Assembly: GCF_009017415.1 (NCBI RefSeq)
Contig: NC_092406.1
Location: 5,208,001-5,272,000, forward strand
Reading direction: 5' to 3'
Length of the DNA: 64,000 bases
From: Aspergillus flavus
Taxonomy: Eukaryota; Ascomycota; Eurotiomycetes; Eurotiales; Aspergillaceae
The position numbers and the translations under genes are program-made. Below are positions 13,279-23,938 of the stretch, one piece after another; the first letter of the stretch is position 1; the number at the start of each line of letters is the position of its first letter. The notes beneath the pieces were generated by a model. That model searched no databases, was not told the DNA's origin, and saw only the letters and a list, made by a program, of their open reading frames with translations.

Positions 13279-14386
13279 CTAGTATCCGTACTGAGCAAGC
13301 TGGCTCTTGGTCTGGTCGCTGACACCGGCCGACTTCTGGGCCTGGACGAGTTGGCGGCGAGCGGCCTTCTTGCGCTCGTAGTATGCACTGCTCTTGACCT
13401 TTCTGCGCTCCTCGAGTCTGTAGTTGAAAAACTCCGTTAGCCATGATACATCCACCTCTGTAGCGAAATCTTCTCCGCTATCCATTTCAGGATATTTAAT
13501 ACGTACCTGGCGACAACGTCCTGGTACTTCCAGCCAACCTCGTGGCTGAGACGGCCAACGGTGCAGTACTTGCGGCCGGGGCGGAGACGGAGGACACGGA
13601 GAGCCTGGGGAACAACGACACGCTTCTTCTTGTCGTAGGGAGGAGGAACACCCTCGAAGACCTTCAGGCGCTCCATGGCAGCAGCACCACGGGCGGTCTT
13701 GTGGGGAATCATTCCACGGACGGCCTTGTAGAAGATGCGAGAGGGAGCACGGAAGTGGAAGGGACCTGCGATCATTCAGCACAAGTCCACGGAGATGCGT
13801 CGATATTCTGTCGGTTGAACTCACCTCCGCGGGTAGGGTTGAAACGGGTCATCTTGCGAAGGTAGGCGTGGTACTTGACTATATCCCAATATCCATGTTA
13901 GTCCGTCTGTACCAGTAACAATGTTCATCTGTTGTTCCACCGCCATTTGCGTAATTCTTGCGTAGATCTCCTCCTCTTTCCAATGCTTCCTAAACCGCCC
14001 CAAAACTTCCGAGCAAACACAAGTAGAAAAAACAGATCGGGTCGGATAACGTACGCTTCGCGCGGAAGAACTCGCCGGAGATGTTGAGGGCTTCACACCT
14101 CACGACGACGATCTTCTGACCATTGAGCAACTGCTTAGCGACAGTGCTGGCCAGACGACCAAGAAGGTGTCCCTTGCCGTCAATGACGACCTGCCAAAAT
14201 CCATCACAAGTCAGCGATCATTGTAAACCCAAACAGAGTGTCTTTCCCTTCTCCGATATCTCTCTATCTTCCTCTCCGCATCCACGGCATTTCACTGTCT
14301 TCAAAAGATATATCACGGAAGGTTTCCACCCGGAAAGCGACTGCATGTGAAGGGGGTGTACGCACGACTGGCTCGGTGGAGGACAT
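13279..14386 (-). CDS. rpl16: 60S ribosomal protein uL13 (L16/L13A)
   Basis: Five exons (14386-14366, 14190-14055, 13878-13825, 13765-13507, 13417-13279) give 202 residues, the standard fungal length. The first exon is only 21 nt (MSSTEPV) and is joined by a 175-nt intron to [15 protein letters not shown], the conserved uL13 N-terminus. Other family signatures are [22 protein letters not shown] and a basic C-terminal extension ending in QLAQYGY. The protein is a structural component of the large cytosolic subunit. A tiny first exon and early intron are typical of fungal ribosomal protein genes. No internal C/D box snoRNA could be recognised in intron 1. Confidence 0.97.
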
Positions 14387-15343
14387 CCTGCTCTTCTGTC
14401 ACGAAAATATCCAGCGAAAGGAAGAGCGCTGCTCTAGGATACTCCCTTGGGATGTATGTTGTCGGCGGTTGTTGTCGTTGTGGGCAGGTTCTACGCACAC
14501 AACGAAGTCGGATGAGTTCGCACGCTGGCTAAGCGAGGCTAATGTGCGGCTTTGGTAAGGTCGAGGAGGGCCCCAGCCCTAACTCCGGCCAATCCCGTTG
14601 AGCGCTATCACGTGAGGCTCCCGGAGATTCCAGCCCCGTCCGCCTCTGTACCAACTTGATAGGCCCGCTCCACTATCGTTTGCCCTTATCAGGGAGTTAC
14701 CTTGTGGTTTCCAAGGCCAGTGATGTCAAACATTAATTGGTAGATAGTACTTTGTATCAATGATTCCGCACACTTATCGCTGCCCGCCCCGCAAGTGCAA
14801 CTGGGCGGAACTACAGTCACCAAACCGTTTCAGTCCGTCTAGAGGTACACTTTGAGGAATGCAATCACCACTATGGACCATAGACTGTATTAAACCACTT
14901 GCAGGCTATACAGGTTACCATGTAGAGGATTCATTACGACCTCTGCGGTCTACGTAGTCGCACAATGTATCCTAAAATAGATGGCAGTTGATTTCTTGGT
15001 TAGACCTATAGCTGGGTAGTATAGAGGCCGTGCTGGAGAGTTGTACCAGCAGTGTTGAACATTTTGCTTTGAGATTGAGATCGTATTTCCAATTACCGAG
15101 ATCTTATTTGGATGAAGATCACTGGGTCCGCTGACTAAGTGGTACCTGAAATTAATGACATTAGAATGATGTTGATTACCATTATTATTATAATACTATA
15201 TGTCTTGTGCTCGTTAATCGCAGCGTATTATACATATATCAACGGAGATTTCCTGGTAGAAGAGAAAATGTCTGGCTTTCGTTACAGCATCGAGGTGAGA
15301 TGTGAAGAAGTAGTAAACAGCGTCCCTGGCTGTGTCATGTTCT
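14387..15343. other. Intergenic: uL13 promoter, SPT2 3' flank
   Basis: About 1 kb. The first 250 bp form a GC-richer uL13 promoter; the remainder is AT-rich 3' flank of the serine palmitoyltransferase gene. No further gene seen. Confidence 0.6.
14575..14582. promoter_or_regulatory. AGCCCTAA element upstream of uL13
   Basis: An AGCCCTAA octamer lies about 190 bp upstream of the uL13 start, and a CACGTG palindrome is at 14609-14614. Telomere-repeat-like CCCTAA boxes are frequently found in fungal ribosomal protein promoters. The assignment rests on position and motif only. Confidence 0.3.
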
Positions 15344-17182
15344 TCAATACAGGGGCAATTTGGCGTCTCGAGTGCCTCTCTCGATGACTTCTTCGATATT
15401 CCAGCGAGGAGGCTCAATCGTCTTCTTACCTCCCTTGAGGTCTTTGTCGGACGGAGGGTCCCTCAAACCGCCCGCAACACCGGTCGAGTACTTCAGTTCC
15501 AGAGCATCTCCTATCTCATCGCAGACCCGCAGGATGCGGTCGAGATCGTCCTTGGTGTGCGCAGCGGACACACAGAATCGTGCGCGAGAAAGTTCTAACG
15601 GGGTTGCCGGGTAGGTTACGACGACGACGGAGATCTTACGCCGTAGCATTTCGTGAGAAAAGGCTGGCATCTTGGCGGGGTTGTAAAGCATGAGGGGAAC
15701 AATCGGTGAGTCGTCGTGTCCGTAGACAATGAATCCAAGTCTCTTGAGTCCGAGTCTCAGATACCGGGAGTTGAAGGCCAGTCGCTGCACTCGCTCAATA
15801 CCTTGGCCAGGGTGAAGGGGGTCCTCATCGGCAATGAGGCGGAGGGAAGAATAGATTTGTGCCAAAACTGAAGGCGCGGGTGCTTCGCCAAAAACCTGAC
15901 CGGCGTTCGTAAAGCGAACTTTGTCGATGATCGCCTTGTCAGCGGCAATGTAACCCCCATTGGCGCCAAAGGATTTGGTGAAAGTGCCCATGAGGATGTC
16001 GACCTCGGCAGGGTCAACCTTGAAGTAGTCACAGACACCACGTCCATGGGGTCCGACGGCACCAATTGAATGGGCCTCGTCAACAAAGAGGTGGAATTTG
16101 TATCGTTTCTTGAGCTCGAGAATCCTAGGAAGGTTGCACATGGTGCCTTCCATAGAGAAAAGACCCTCGACAGTGACAAGGATCTTCTTCCATGGTCGGT
16201 GTGTGCGTGGCTGACCTTGGGAGATTGCTTCTCTCAGGCGCTTCTCGAGATCGGCCATGTTATTGTGTGCAAAAACTTGAATAGCAGCACCCGAGAGACG
16301 GGCACCGAAACGAATAGACGCATGGTTAAGCTCGTCGGACAGAATCAGACAACCCCGTTCGACAAGAGCTGGGAAGATAGTGGCGTTGGTCACAAAGCCC
16401 ATCGAGTAGACGATTGCAGACTCCTTTCCGACAAACCTGGCAATCTGGTTTTCTACCTCGAGGTGGAGCTTTGAAGTCCCCGCCTCGCTACAAGATCCCG
16501 CCATGCTGATACCATCCCGACGAATAGTCTCCTCCGCGAAGTCAGAACAGGGTCCCTCGGACTGAGCAAACCCGAGATAGTTGTACGAACTCAAATTCAG
16601 GGTATCGGTCGTCGTTCCAGTAAGCTGGAAATGAAGATTGTCCTCTGACGTCTGATCAAGCAGGGTGATATACCTGCCGGGAACACCCGTCGTAGGCCGT
16701 TCGAAGCAATCGTTAATTCTCTGTTTAAGACGCCTCGTGTAGAAGCTCTCGAAATCACTGTACAGCGACGCGTATCCATTCTGAGGCCTTAAGTGACGAT
16801 ACGTATGCGAGCGGAACCACTTCGCAAAGTAGTCATGGAAGTGACCCAAGAAAATGAGAACCAGGAAGCTGATATACGTCGTCAAGGCAATGAAGTAGGG
16901 GGGCTCATCAAGCACCGGGTCCGGTATCTCGCCGCCCGGGTGCTCACTTTTGTAAAGATGAGACGGATCCCCGAGTGGGCCGAACTCGGCATGCTGCTTC
17001 GCTAGCTTTCGAAGCTCGATGGGATCTAATTCAGCAATTTTTGGCGCATCGGATGGATTACTGGAGACCGCGCGGAGGGAAGCGACGGCTGTCAAGTTGT
17101 CGGATGGCACCACCGCGGGATTACTGCTGCTCGGTATCTCATTTTTCGCCTGGGATTTCTTTTTGCGATTCCAGCGAGGCAT
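15344..17182 (-). CDS. lcb2: Serine palmitoyltransferase subunit 2 (Lcb2)
   Basis: Intronless 612-residue protein. It has a hydrophilic N-terminus, a membrane-spanning segment at about 97-114 (FIALTTYISFLVLIFLGHF) and a fold-type I PLP aminotransferase domain of the alpha-oxoamine synthase family. The PLP-binding lysine is K403 in GTFTKSFG, the signature that marks the catalytic LCB2 subunit and is absent from LCB1; the cofactor-contacting DEAHS motif is at 368-372. With Lcb1 in the ER membrane it condenses serine and palmitoyl-CoA to 3-ketosphinganine, the first step of sphingolipid synthesis. The gene is divergent from the phosphoesterase gene across 0.58 kb. The chosen ATG is the first in frame. 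Confidence 0.96.
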   Translation of the reverse strand: MPRWNRKKKSQAKNEIPSSSNPAVVPSDNLTAVASLRAVSSNPSDAPKIAELDPIELRKLAKQHAEFGPLGDPSHLYKSEHPGGEIPDPVLDEPPYFIALTTYISFLVLIFLGHFHDYFAKWFRSHTYRHLRPQNGYASLYSDFESFYTRRLKQRINDCFERPTTGVPGRYITLLDQTSEDNLHFQLTGTTTDTLNLSSYNYLGFAQSEGPCSDFAEETIRRDGISMAGSCSEAGTSKLHLEVENQIARFVGKESAIVYSMGFVTNATIFPALVERGCLILSDELNHASIRFGARLSGAAIQVFAHNNMADLEKRLREAISQGQPRTHRPWKKILVTVEGLFSMEGTMCNLPRILELKKRYKFHLFVDEAHSIGAVGPHGRGVCDYFKVDPAEVDILMGTFTKSFGANGGYIAADKAIIDKVRFTNAGQVFGEAPAPSVLAQIYSSLRLIADEDPLHPGQGIERVQRLAFNSRYLRLGLKRLGFIVYGHDDSPIVPLMLYNPAKMPAFSHEMLRRKISVVVVTYPATPLELSRARFCVSAAHTKDDLDRILRVCDEIGDALELKYSTGVAGGLRDPPSDKDLKGGKKTIEPPRWNIEEVIERGTRDAKLPLY

Positions 17183-17764
17183 TGTGCCAAACAGATTGTG
17201 ATGTGGCGGTGGTATCCTCAGTCGGGTGAGGATAAGGTGGCTGGCCTTTGGGATGGAAAATTGTTGCTTGTTTCAGGATCGGGAGATCGCCAGTCTGACA
17301 GGAGAGAAGAATGTACTCCGTACGTACTACGTAAGTAGTGGGAATTGAAGGTGGTCATGACTTAAGGTCACCTTGTCTCCACTATCGGAATGGCCGGCTT
17401 TCTCTTTGTCACCCGTCCACCAGGATTGATTGGCCCGCGGGTTCTAGACTGGGTCTGTTCGGTTTTGTCCCCAGTGGCCAGATTTTTTACGACCAACATG
17501 GACCTGTCAAATTTGCGTGGAGGGAGTTCTTTTTTATTGAGCTAGCTCAAATGGGTGGTACAAAATATCTTATCTTCGGACCCATAGTAGATATCGTCTT
17601 AGTATGATGTTATGGCAATTTCATTCAAGCATTGCTTTGTGGGTCCCGTGTTAATCATCACTATCAAAATCAGTCTCTCATAGTTAATCCTTCGTGAATT
17701 GGAAAGTGTATCCTCACTGCCTCTCATTCAGCTACATCGGGAGCCAAGATTCCACAATGGAAAT
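17183..17764. other. Divergent promoter lcb2 / phosphoesterase
   Basis: A 582-bp head-to-head intergenic region that must contain both promoters. No distinctive operator could be singled out. Confidence 0.6.
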
Positions 17765-18942
17765 ATGCGCCGCAAGACGCGCTTCGTCTGTGTCTCCGAT
17801 ACCCACGGCTACACCCCAGCCGAAGCCGGCTTCAAACTCCCAGCAGGCGACGTCCTCATCCACGCAGGCGACCTAACAAACCAAGGGAGCATAACCGAGC
17901 TGCGCAAAACCATCAACTGGGTGGCCGCGGCTGATTTCGAGGTCAAAATAGTAATCTGTGGTTAGTCCTACTGCCCCAGACTCAGCCTCAGCCCTGCGCA
18001 GGCTATATTTACCAACACTGTTTTTTCCCCTCTCAGGAACTCAGCCTTGCTACGAATAAATTACTAAATCAGGTTAAATCCACAGGCAATCACGACATCA
18101 CACTAGACCCAAACTTCTACGCCAAACACGGCCCCAAATTCCATAATCAGCGTCTAGAAGATCCCCAGAAATGCATCGAAGTGGTAACTGCATCGTCTTC
18201 GATTGTGTTCCTCAGGCACCAGTCAGCACTAGTCCGCTTGACCCGGCCCAACGGCCCAAACACCATCTTTAAAGTATTCGGATCGCCCTTCTCCCAATCA
18301 CCCGGGACCTGGGCATGGGGATACGAATCCGTCGACGCCGCTGCGCTCTGGAGCCGCATCCCATTGGACACCGATTTGGTTGTTACGCACACGCCGCCTC
18401 ATTCCCATTGCGACCGCCGAGCGACCGGTGGTTCCGTTGGGTGTGAGGCCCTGCGTCAGGCGCTGGCTCGAGTTCGTCCTTCTCTGGCGATCTGTGGCCA
18501 TGTCCACGAGTCGCGAGGCTATGAGCGAGTACGATGGCCACTGTCGCCGTTGACAGGGTCAGAGCAGGTTATTCGCGGGGCGTTGCCTGAACCGGGAAGT
18601 AAGAAGCAAAGTCTGATCGACCTGACGGGCAAGAAAGCGCAGCGATTAGAGAATGACGATTGCTTTTTCGACGACGAGAAGAACAATCAAGGCGCGCTTT
18701 TCCCTCCAGCGCAGAATACCCTGATCCTCTCGTCTGCTGATGATGTCGAGGAATCTACAACGTCATATCCTCGATTAAGACCAGACGAATGCCCAAGTGA
18801 CCCACTGAACGATCGTTCGCGTCGACGAGAAACCTGCATCGTTAACGCGGCGATCATGGCGACAAGCTGGCCTCATCGCGGAGGGAAACGGTTCAATCAT
18901 CCCATCGTTGTGGACTTGGAGCTCCCTGTATGGCGAGAGTGA
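17765..18942 (+). CDS. Calcineurin-like metallophosphoesterase
   Basis: Two exons (17765-17960, 18086-18942) give 350 residues. The metallophosphoesterase blocks are in order: D12 and H14 in SDTHG, D36 in HAGD, N67-H68 in GNHD (rebuilt across the intron, phase 1), H167 in VVTHTPP, and H204/H206 in GHVHESRG. This is the di-metal set of the Metallophos family, in the cytosolic subgroup related to human MPPED and fungal Ser/Thr phosphatase-like proteins. There is no signal peptide or membrane segment. The substrate is unknown. A long weakly conserved-looking insert rich in D/E/N (about 220-280) sits before the C-terminal beta strand. The upstream TTG-led extension lacks an ATG, so the start is ATG at 17765. 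Confidence 0.88.
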
Positions 18943-20151
18943 ACTGCCGTGGACTGGCCAACCACTGCGAGATACATCGCCCAGTGCCAATTAATGTATC
19001 TACCCACTGATCGCGCGCCATCGGCAAGGGTTCCGAAACTTGTCCTTCTGTGTCGATTCCTCAAACTCATTCGAGACAACGCAGCGATTGGTTTCCCAGT
19101 GCTGTCTGTCTGGTAGCAGATAGCTTGAACTTTGACCTATCCTTGACGTATGGTTCGCTCTTTAAATCGGGGTAACATGCACGGCTGCCTTGGAACAAAG
19201 GGGGAGCTACTCTTTCTTGCGCCATTGCCTTCCTGCCTGATAGCTTAATGGGAGGTTGTTTGTTTTTGTGTGTATTACATCATGGAGGGTACTGTTACAT
19301 GGGGATAGGCACGGGTATGCAACCGGTGCATTAAGTTGGCTGGAGTTTCACCCCTCCCTGTGCCATATCGTCACTGAGGTATATGCCTAAATCGAAACGG
19401 ATTCTTTAGGTCCCAAACAACAAAAAAGAAAATACATAAATCAAGAAATCTAGAACAATAAAAACCAAGAAGACAAAGCATAGCCACTGAAATCATTCGC
19501 CACATTCTAGCTTCCGATTTATGCGCGAAATAACCTCACATCCAACACCTCGACAATGTAGCACAAGATGAACAAAGAAAGGCAACTTCCAGAGGGAAGG
19601 AGATAACCGAGTCATCTGCACTCCAGGTATTTCTCCTATCAGGAAGTGACGGTCGTTGACTAAATCAGCCACAAGGTGTGTAATCCAGAATCGAACCATG
19701 GCTAGAAGCTGGACAGCATCTTTCTGGATGGTTAGCATAAACGTGGGATCCTTGACTACCTTAATCCTACTCCGTACTCTGTGCTGTATCGCATCCGACT
19801 TAATGAGGGGTGGTTAACCAGCAGGGATGCATTGCCCTGGAGACCTGTTCTTTGTTCTTTGTAGATGAAACTTGACTCTTCGAGCAGGAAGGAATAATTC
19901 ACATGAACCATCGTAGAGGGTCCTGTTCCCACTCAATGGATCATGCTGAGTTGGATGAAGGTGACTAAAGAGGGGTGTTGTCCCAAACGCTTAGTCACAG
20001 CGTAGGTACGGTAACTGAACTAATACCATAAGATGGGAGTACCCAATACAGTTACATGGGGCGCCACTTGGCGCTTTGGCGCGTTAACCCTGAATATTTC
20101 CGTTGTTCACAAGACCATTAGTGAAATGGGGCCAGTGGAGTCGATCTCTAG
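18943..20151. other. Intergenic, no supported gene
   Basis: About 1.2 kb downstream of the phosphoesterase. An 81-codon minus-strand frame (19493-19738) has an ATG but no recognisable domain. Nothing else seen. Confidence 0.5.
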
Positions 20152-20879
20152 CCGCCGACTGGGTATCTTGATAAGATTCAAAATGTCCTTGGTACTAGTC
20201 CCGACCAACATCATTGGTACGGTGACAGTATTAATACCGATCAGAGTGACGATGATCGTACGAAACTCACCATCACACTCCCACGAGGCACGAAGAGAAC
20301 GAGCATTCCCCCCCCCCACATCAGGTTATGTATCCGATAACGTAAGCCAGTCAGGTACGCCGATCACCCGGGTCAGCAGCGCTGTCCAACACGACGGCTT
20401 CAAATCAGACTCAGTCATCAGGCATAGGTGGTGGTCGGTCGGTGAGTGGCAGACAGATCAATTGTGCATCGGAACAGCAATCCGTTGCTTCATCCCCTGC
20501 ACTCTTCCAAGCCTGAAGAATGGATGGCCAATGATTCCTCGAAATGAAAGCTACAATCTCGCATGTTTACTTCGGATAAGGTTTCAGCATCATTCTTACT
20601 TTGTTAGGTATTTCCATCGGAAAGCTTGGGGGATCTACACCGTCTGAAGGTCCAGAAAACCTGGAGCCATCATTGGATGCGCTGGCTCGGGGAGATGAAG
20701 CAGAAACGAGCCTAATGTCGGGACAATCATTGCATGAAGAGCGGCTGAGCTGGTTGGACGCTCTGTGTAACAGGCTCCATGTGCAGATGACTGCAGCCAG
20801 GGACCCAATTACGCATTTCGAGAAGGATCTCTTTCGCAAGGCTTCGGCGGCCTGTGCCACAGCCATGACCGGGAAGTAA
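20152..20879 (+). CDS. Doubtful small multi-exon gene or relic
   Basis: Not recognised. Three coding-like segments lie in a row on the plus strand: about 20152-20325 (frame reading TGYLDKIQNVLG and later KLTITLPRGTKRT), about 20351-20524 (Ser/Gln/Gly-rich), and 20576-20879 ending in an amphipathic helical stretch (HEERLSWLDALCNRLH, HFEKDLFRKASAACAT) before a stop. A strong donor (GTGAGT near 20441) and an acceptor (TTTGTTAG near 20607) lie between segments 2 and 3, but the phases do not join the longest frame, and no ATG exon is certain. It may be a short lineage-specific gene, a decayed gene, or chance; the minus strand also has an ATG-led 99-codon frame over segment 3. Confidence 0.2.
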
Positions 20880-23800
20880 AGGTAGTCTGACAGCTATCGT
20901 ATAGTCAGATTGGCGGAAGCATCCCAGAGATCGAGTGATGAATAATAAATAGCTACATTACGACAGCCTTTTTTATTTGGTTGGTTGGTTTCGGTAGGTC
21001 TCACCGTTGGTAAAAAAACAAAGTGATAGATCGACATTTGACACTGTGCGATGCCTTTGCCGCTAGAGATTTGTGATAGAGGTAAAATCTTGTGACAACA
21101 TAACCGCCGAGTAAGGAACGCTTGCTTGCATGTAATCTAGCATTGTATTCTTTCTCTCTAGCAGTAAAAGGTCGATACAATTGTACCTAGTGTTATCAGT
21201 CATATCAGTTACGTGATGTACCATTTCCTCGCTGCGGAACCTGCCGGTATTGAACCATGGGACGGTTTCACACGAGCCTGGGTTCGGATCGTGTGGCTAC
21301 AACCGTGGATACCCCTCCAGGCACGAAGTATGTACGTCCAGCGTTGTCTGGGGAGAGAAGGGGGTGGGCAACGCTGCATAGAGCCGAGAAAACCTTCGGC
21401 GCCATGAAGTGAACATTCTCCACATTGGTTGACATGCAAGCTGTAGGGAAAGATGAAAAGGGGAAAGTAGAGAAATGACCCTGAGCCAATTCGCAACTGC
21501 AGAAGCCGCAGCATGATCCATGATCCCTGGTGAGGCGGACCGGATGGACTTGCATGGAGACGATGTCCAATGATTGGACAGCATTCCCCTCCCGGTGAAG
21601 GCAACAGAAATGGGGACACCGTAGCCTATAGGAAAAGAGATTTGAAAGCGAAGTGGTGTGTCCATCCCTGGACCATAATGCAACTAAGGTGTAAGTCACA
21701 ACGAGTCAGCGTCACTGACTGGAGTCGCCTTTAGTGCGGGGTTTTTTCGTTGTCGTTGTCAATGAACCACCTTCTTCTTTTCACTGGTCGGCCCCGAGTT
21801 GGTGGTCAGAGTCAGAATGATCCAGGATTGATCCATTCGAGAATCGACGCTGAGGTCGCCGAATTATTTGATTGGTGCGTATGGGATGGAAATCCAGCAT
21901 TGATCCGTGGAAAATCGAGAAGCATAGGTCAAATCAAATAGGGGTGGGTAGACCAGACGGGTGACAGGACGACCGTGCTCATCTGCCATCAGTCGAACGG
22001 TTTCGGCAAATTCAATGATCAGAAGAGAAGGTCAGGAATTCCTTTCTGTCCTGCAGACACATGTTCTTCGCGGAAGACACTAAACCCAGCGTGGCTTTAG
22101 TACTAAGGAATAGAAGGTGTCGTGACTCTCCCACTCCTGAACCAGACAAAGAGTAAGCCCTGCCTTCTCTCGGAGCGAGTGAGAATGCAAGGATGTAAGC
22201 TGGATCAAACGCGATGACCTAGGTGTAGTACTTCCGAAAAGGGTGATAGGTGAAATCTAGTCAAACAGTATTACACTTGAAGCCTCTCGACCCTCCTATG
22301 AGATTACTTTATCCGGAGGTGGACGTTTCGAGAGCTTTCCCACTGGGTATTTGTATCGCCATTAGATCCGCATCTCAGCTCTACGACTCTAACCACTCCT
22401 CTCCATGAGGTGTTTGATCTTCAGATCGAGCCAATTCCTTGAATTATTCACTTGTGAAACCGTATTATTCATCGCTTCCTTGAGATAGATTCAGAATCAT
22501 TGATTGATTCTATAGAACAATTGTCTATTGACCGCTCTTTATAACTGCCGGGCATTGACTATTCCCATTGTTGTTGAATCCGATATTTATTCTTGGTCCT
22601 TTTTATTATCGCGATTGACCACCATCACGAGTGCAATCCTTCTACTCTCGTTGACCCCAATTCCCTCACGTCTCAAACAAAAGCGGGCCTTAAACGTGTC
22701 GTGGGAAAGGGAGTCTCCATAATATTACCTTCTGTTGCTCCGCCTACCAATTCATTCCATTCACCGCTACTGCGGAACCCAACTGTGAACATCATACCTA
22801 ACGCAGGGAGGAGACTATTTTGAAAGAAGAAGAACAACGAAAAGAAAAGAAATAAGAAAAGGAAAAGGAAATACCGAGTGAGAAACAAGCCGATTTATCA
22901 CTGCCTTTTCTCCCCATTGTTGCCCGAAACAACCTTACAGAGAGAGAGATATTCTGGGTCGAGTACAGTACAACAGTTGGAATTGACGTTGGGTGGCATC
23001 ATCGAGCATCACCCCGTGACTTCCTATGGAATTTTCTCCATCATTATCGCTCATTATCACTCAGCCCTGACTCAACGTGGTGCCAGTTCATCTCATTGCA
23101 TTTGAACTATTCCCTTCTTGTTGCTTCTATCTTCCAACTTACGCTGTTCTACTTTTAGAGTATCGTGGCGCAGTGTCCTTGGGCCTGAGCCTTGGGATTT
23201 TTCTTTATTTTTTTATTCTATTTATTTTATTTATTTTATTTTATCTAATTATCTTGGATTTTTCCCCATTTGCCCCTCGGCTTGCCTCTCCCGCAAGGGA
23301 AAACCAAAGTCTCTGATACGGTGGAACCGTGCCTTGGTACCGTACGTTACCGATCTTTGGTGAAAGTTTACCTTGCAACCAAACAACAATCCAATCCGCT
23401 GTGCCTGGGAATTGCCGGTCCCATTTTTGCCTCTTGGTTCCTGGGCTGACGGCCAGTACTTCATTACTTAGTACTTACTTGTTCCGCTCCCTTTCTCCGT
23501 TTTCTTCCTGAATCTCCTCCCCCCCCCCCTTACTGTCTCTTCTATCATCAAACTGTCACATTGCATGGTTGCTGTCTTACCTATGATCTGCTAATCAACT
23601 TCTCTTGGCTTCGCCGGCATTCTCGATGAATTGGTCATAGTCAAATCGCTTTTGACGATGAACTGATTATCACAAGCAATCCACGTCACTTGCATTCATT
23701 CATTCAGCCCACACACTTCTGTTCTCCCAGGCATCTCCTTATTTTATGCCCAGACTGGTGTGCAACGCCACCGACCAGCAACACTAAACATATATTAACT

Positions 23801-23938
23801 CGCATACGCATTAACCCCGATTTCGATTTCACCCCGCACCTACACCCCCTCTCCAATTCAACCATCATTTACCTATATACCTTTCCAACGAAACAAGTTT
23901 GGATGATCAATTTATGTATTCATTGAGTTGTCCAAACC
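20880..23938. other. Long intergenic / leader of J-domain gene
   Basis: About 3 kb without a supported gene. The last 1.2-1.6 kb is pyrimidine-rich on the plus strand (TCTT, CCTT runs, a C10 run near 23519) with TTATTTTA repeats near 23205-23245, as expected for a fungal promoter and a long 5' leader of the downstream J-domain gene. Overlapping minus frames at 21.2-21.7 kb show no domain. Confidence 0.5.

Noticed and set aside
14191..14365. snoRNA hosted in intron 1 of uL13
   Set aside because: No proper C (RUGAUGA) and D (CUGA) pair with terminal stem could be found.
21209..21699. Three overlapping minus-strand frames of 128-143 codons
   Set aside because: All three are open over the same DNA with no domain or splice signals; composition effect.
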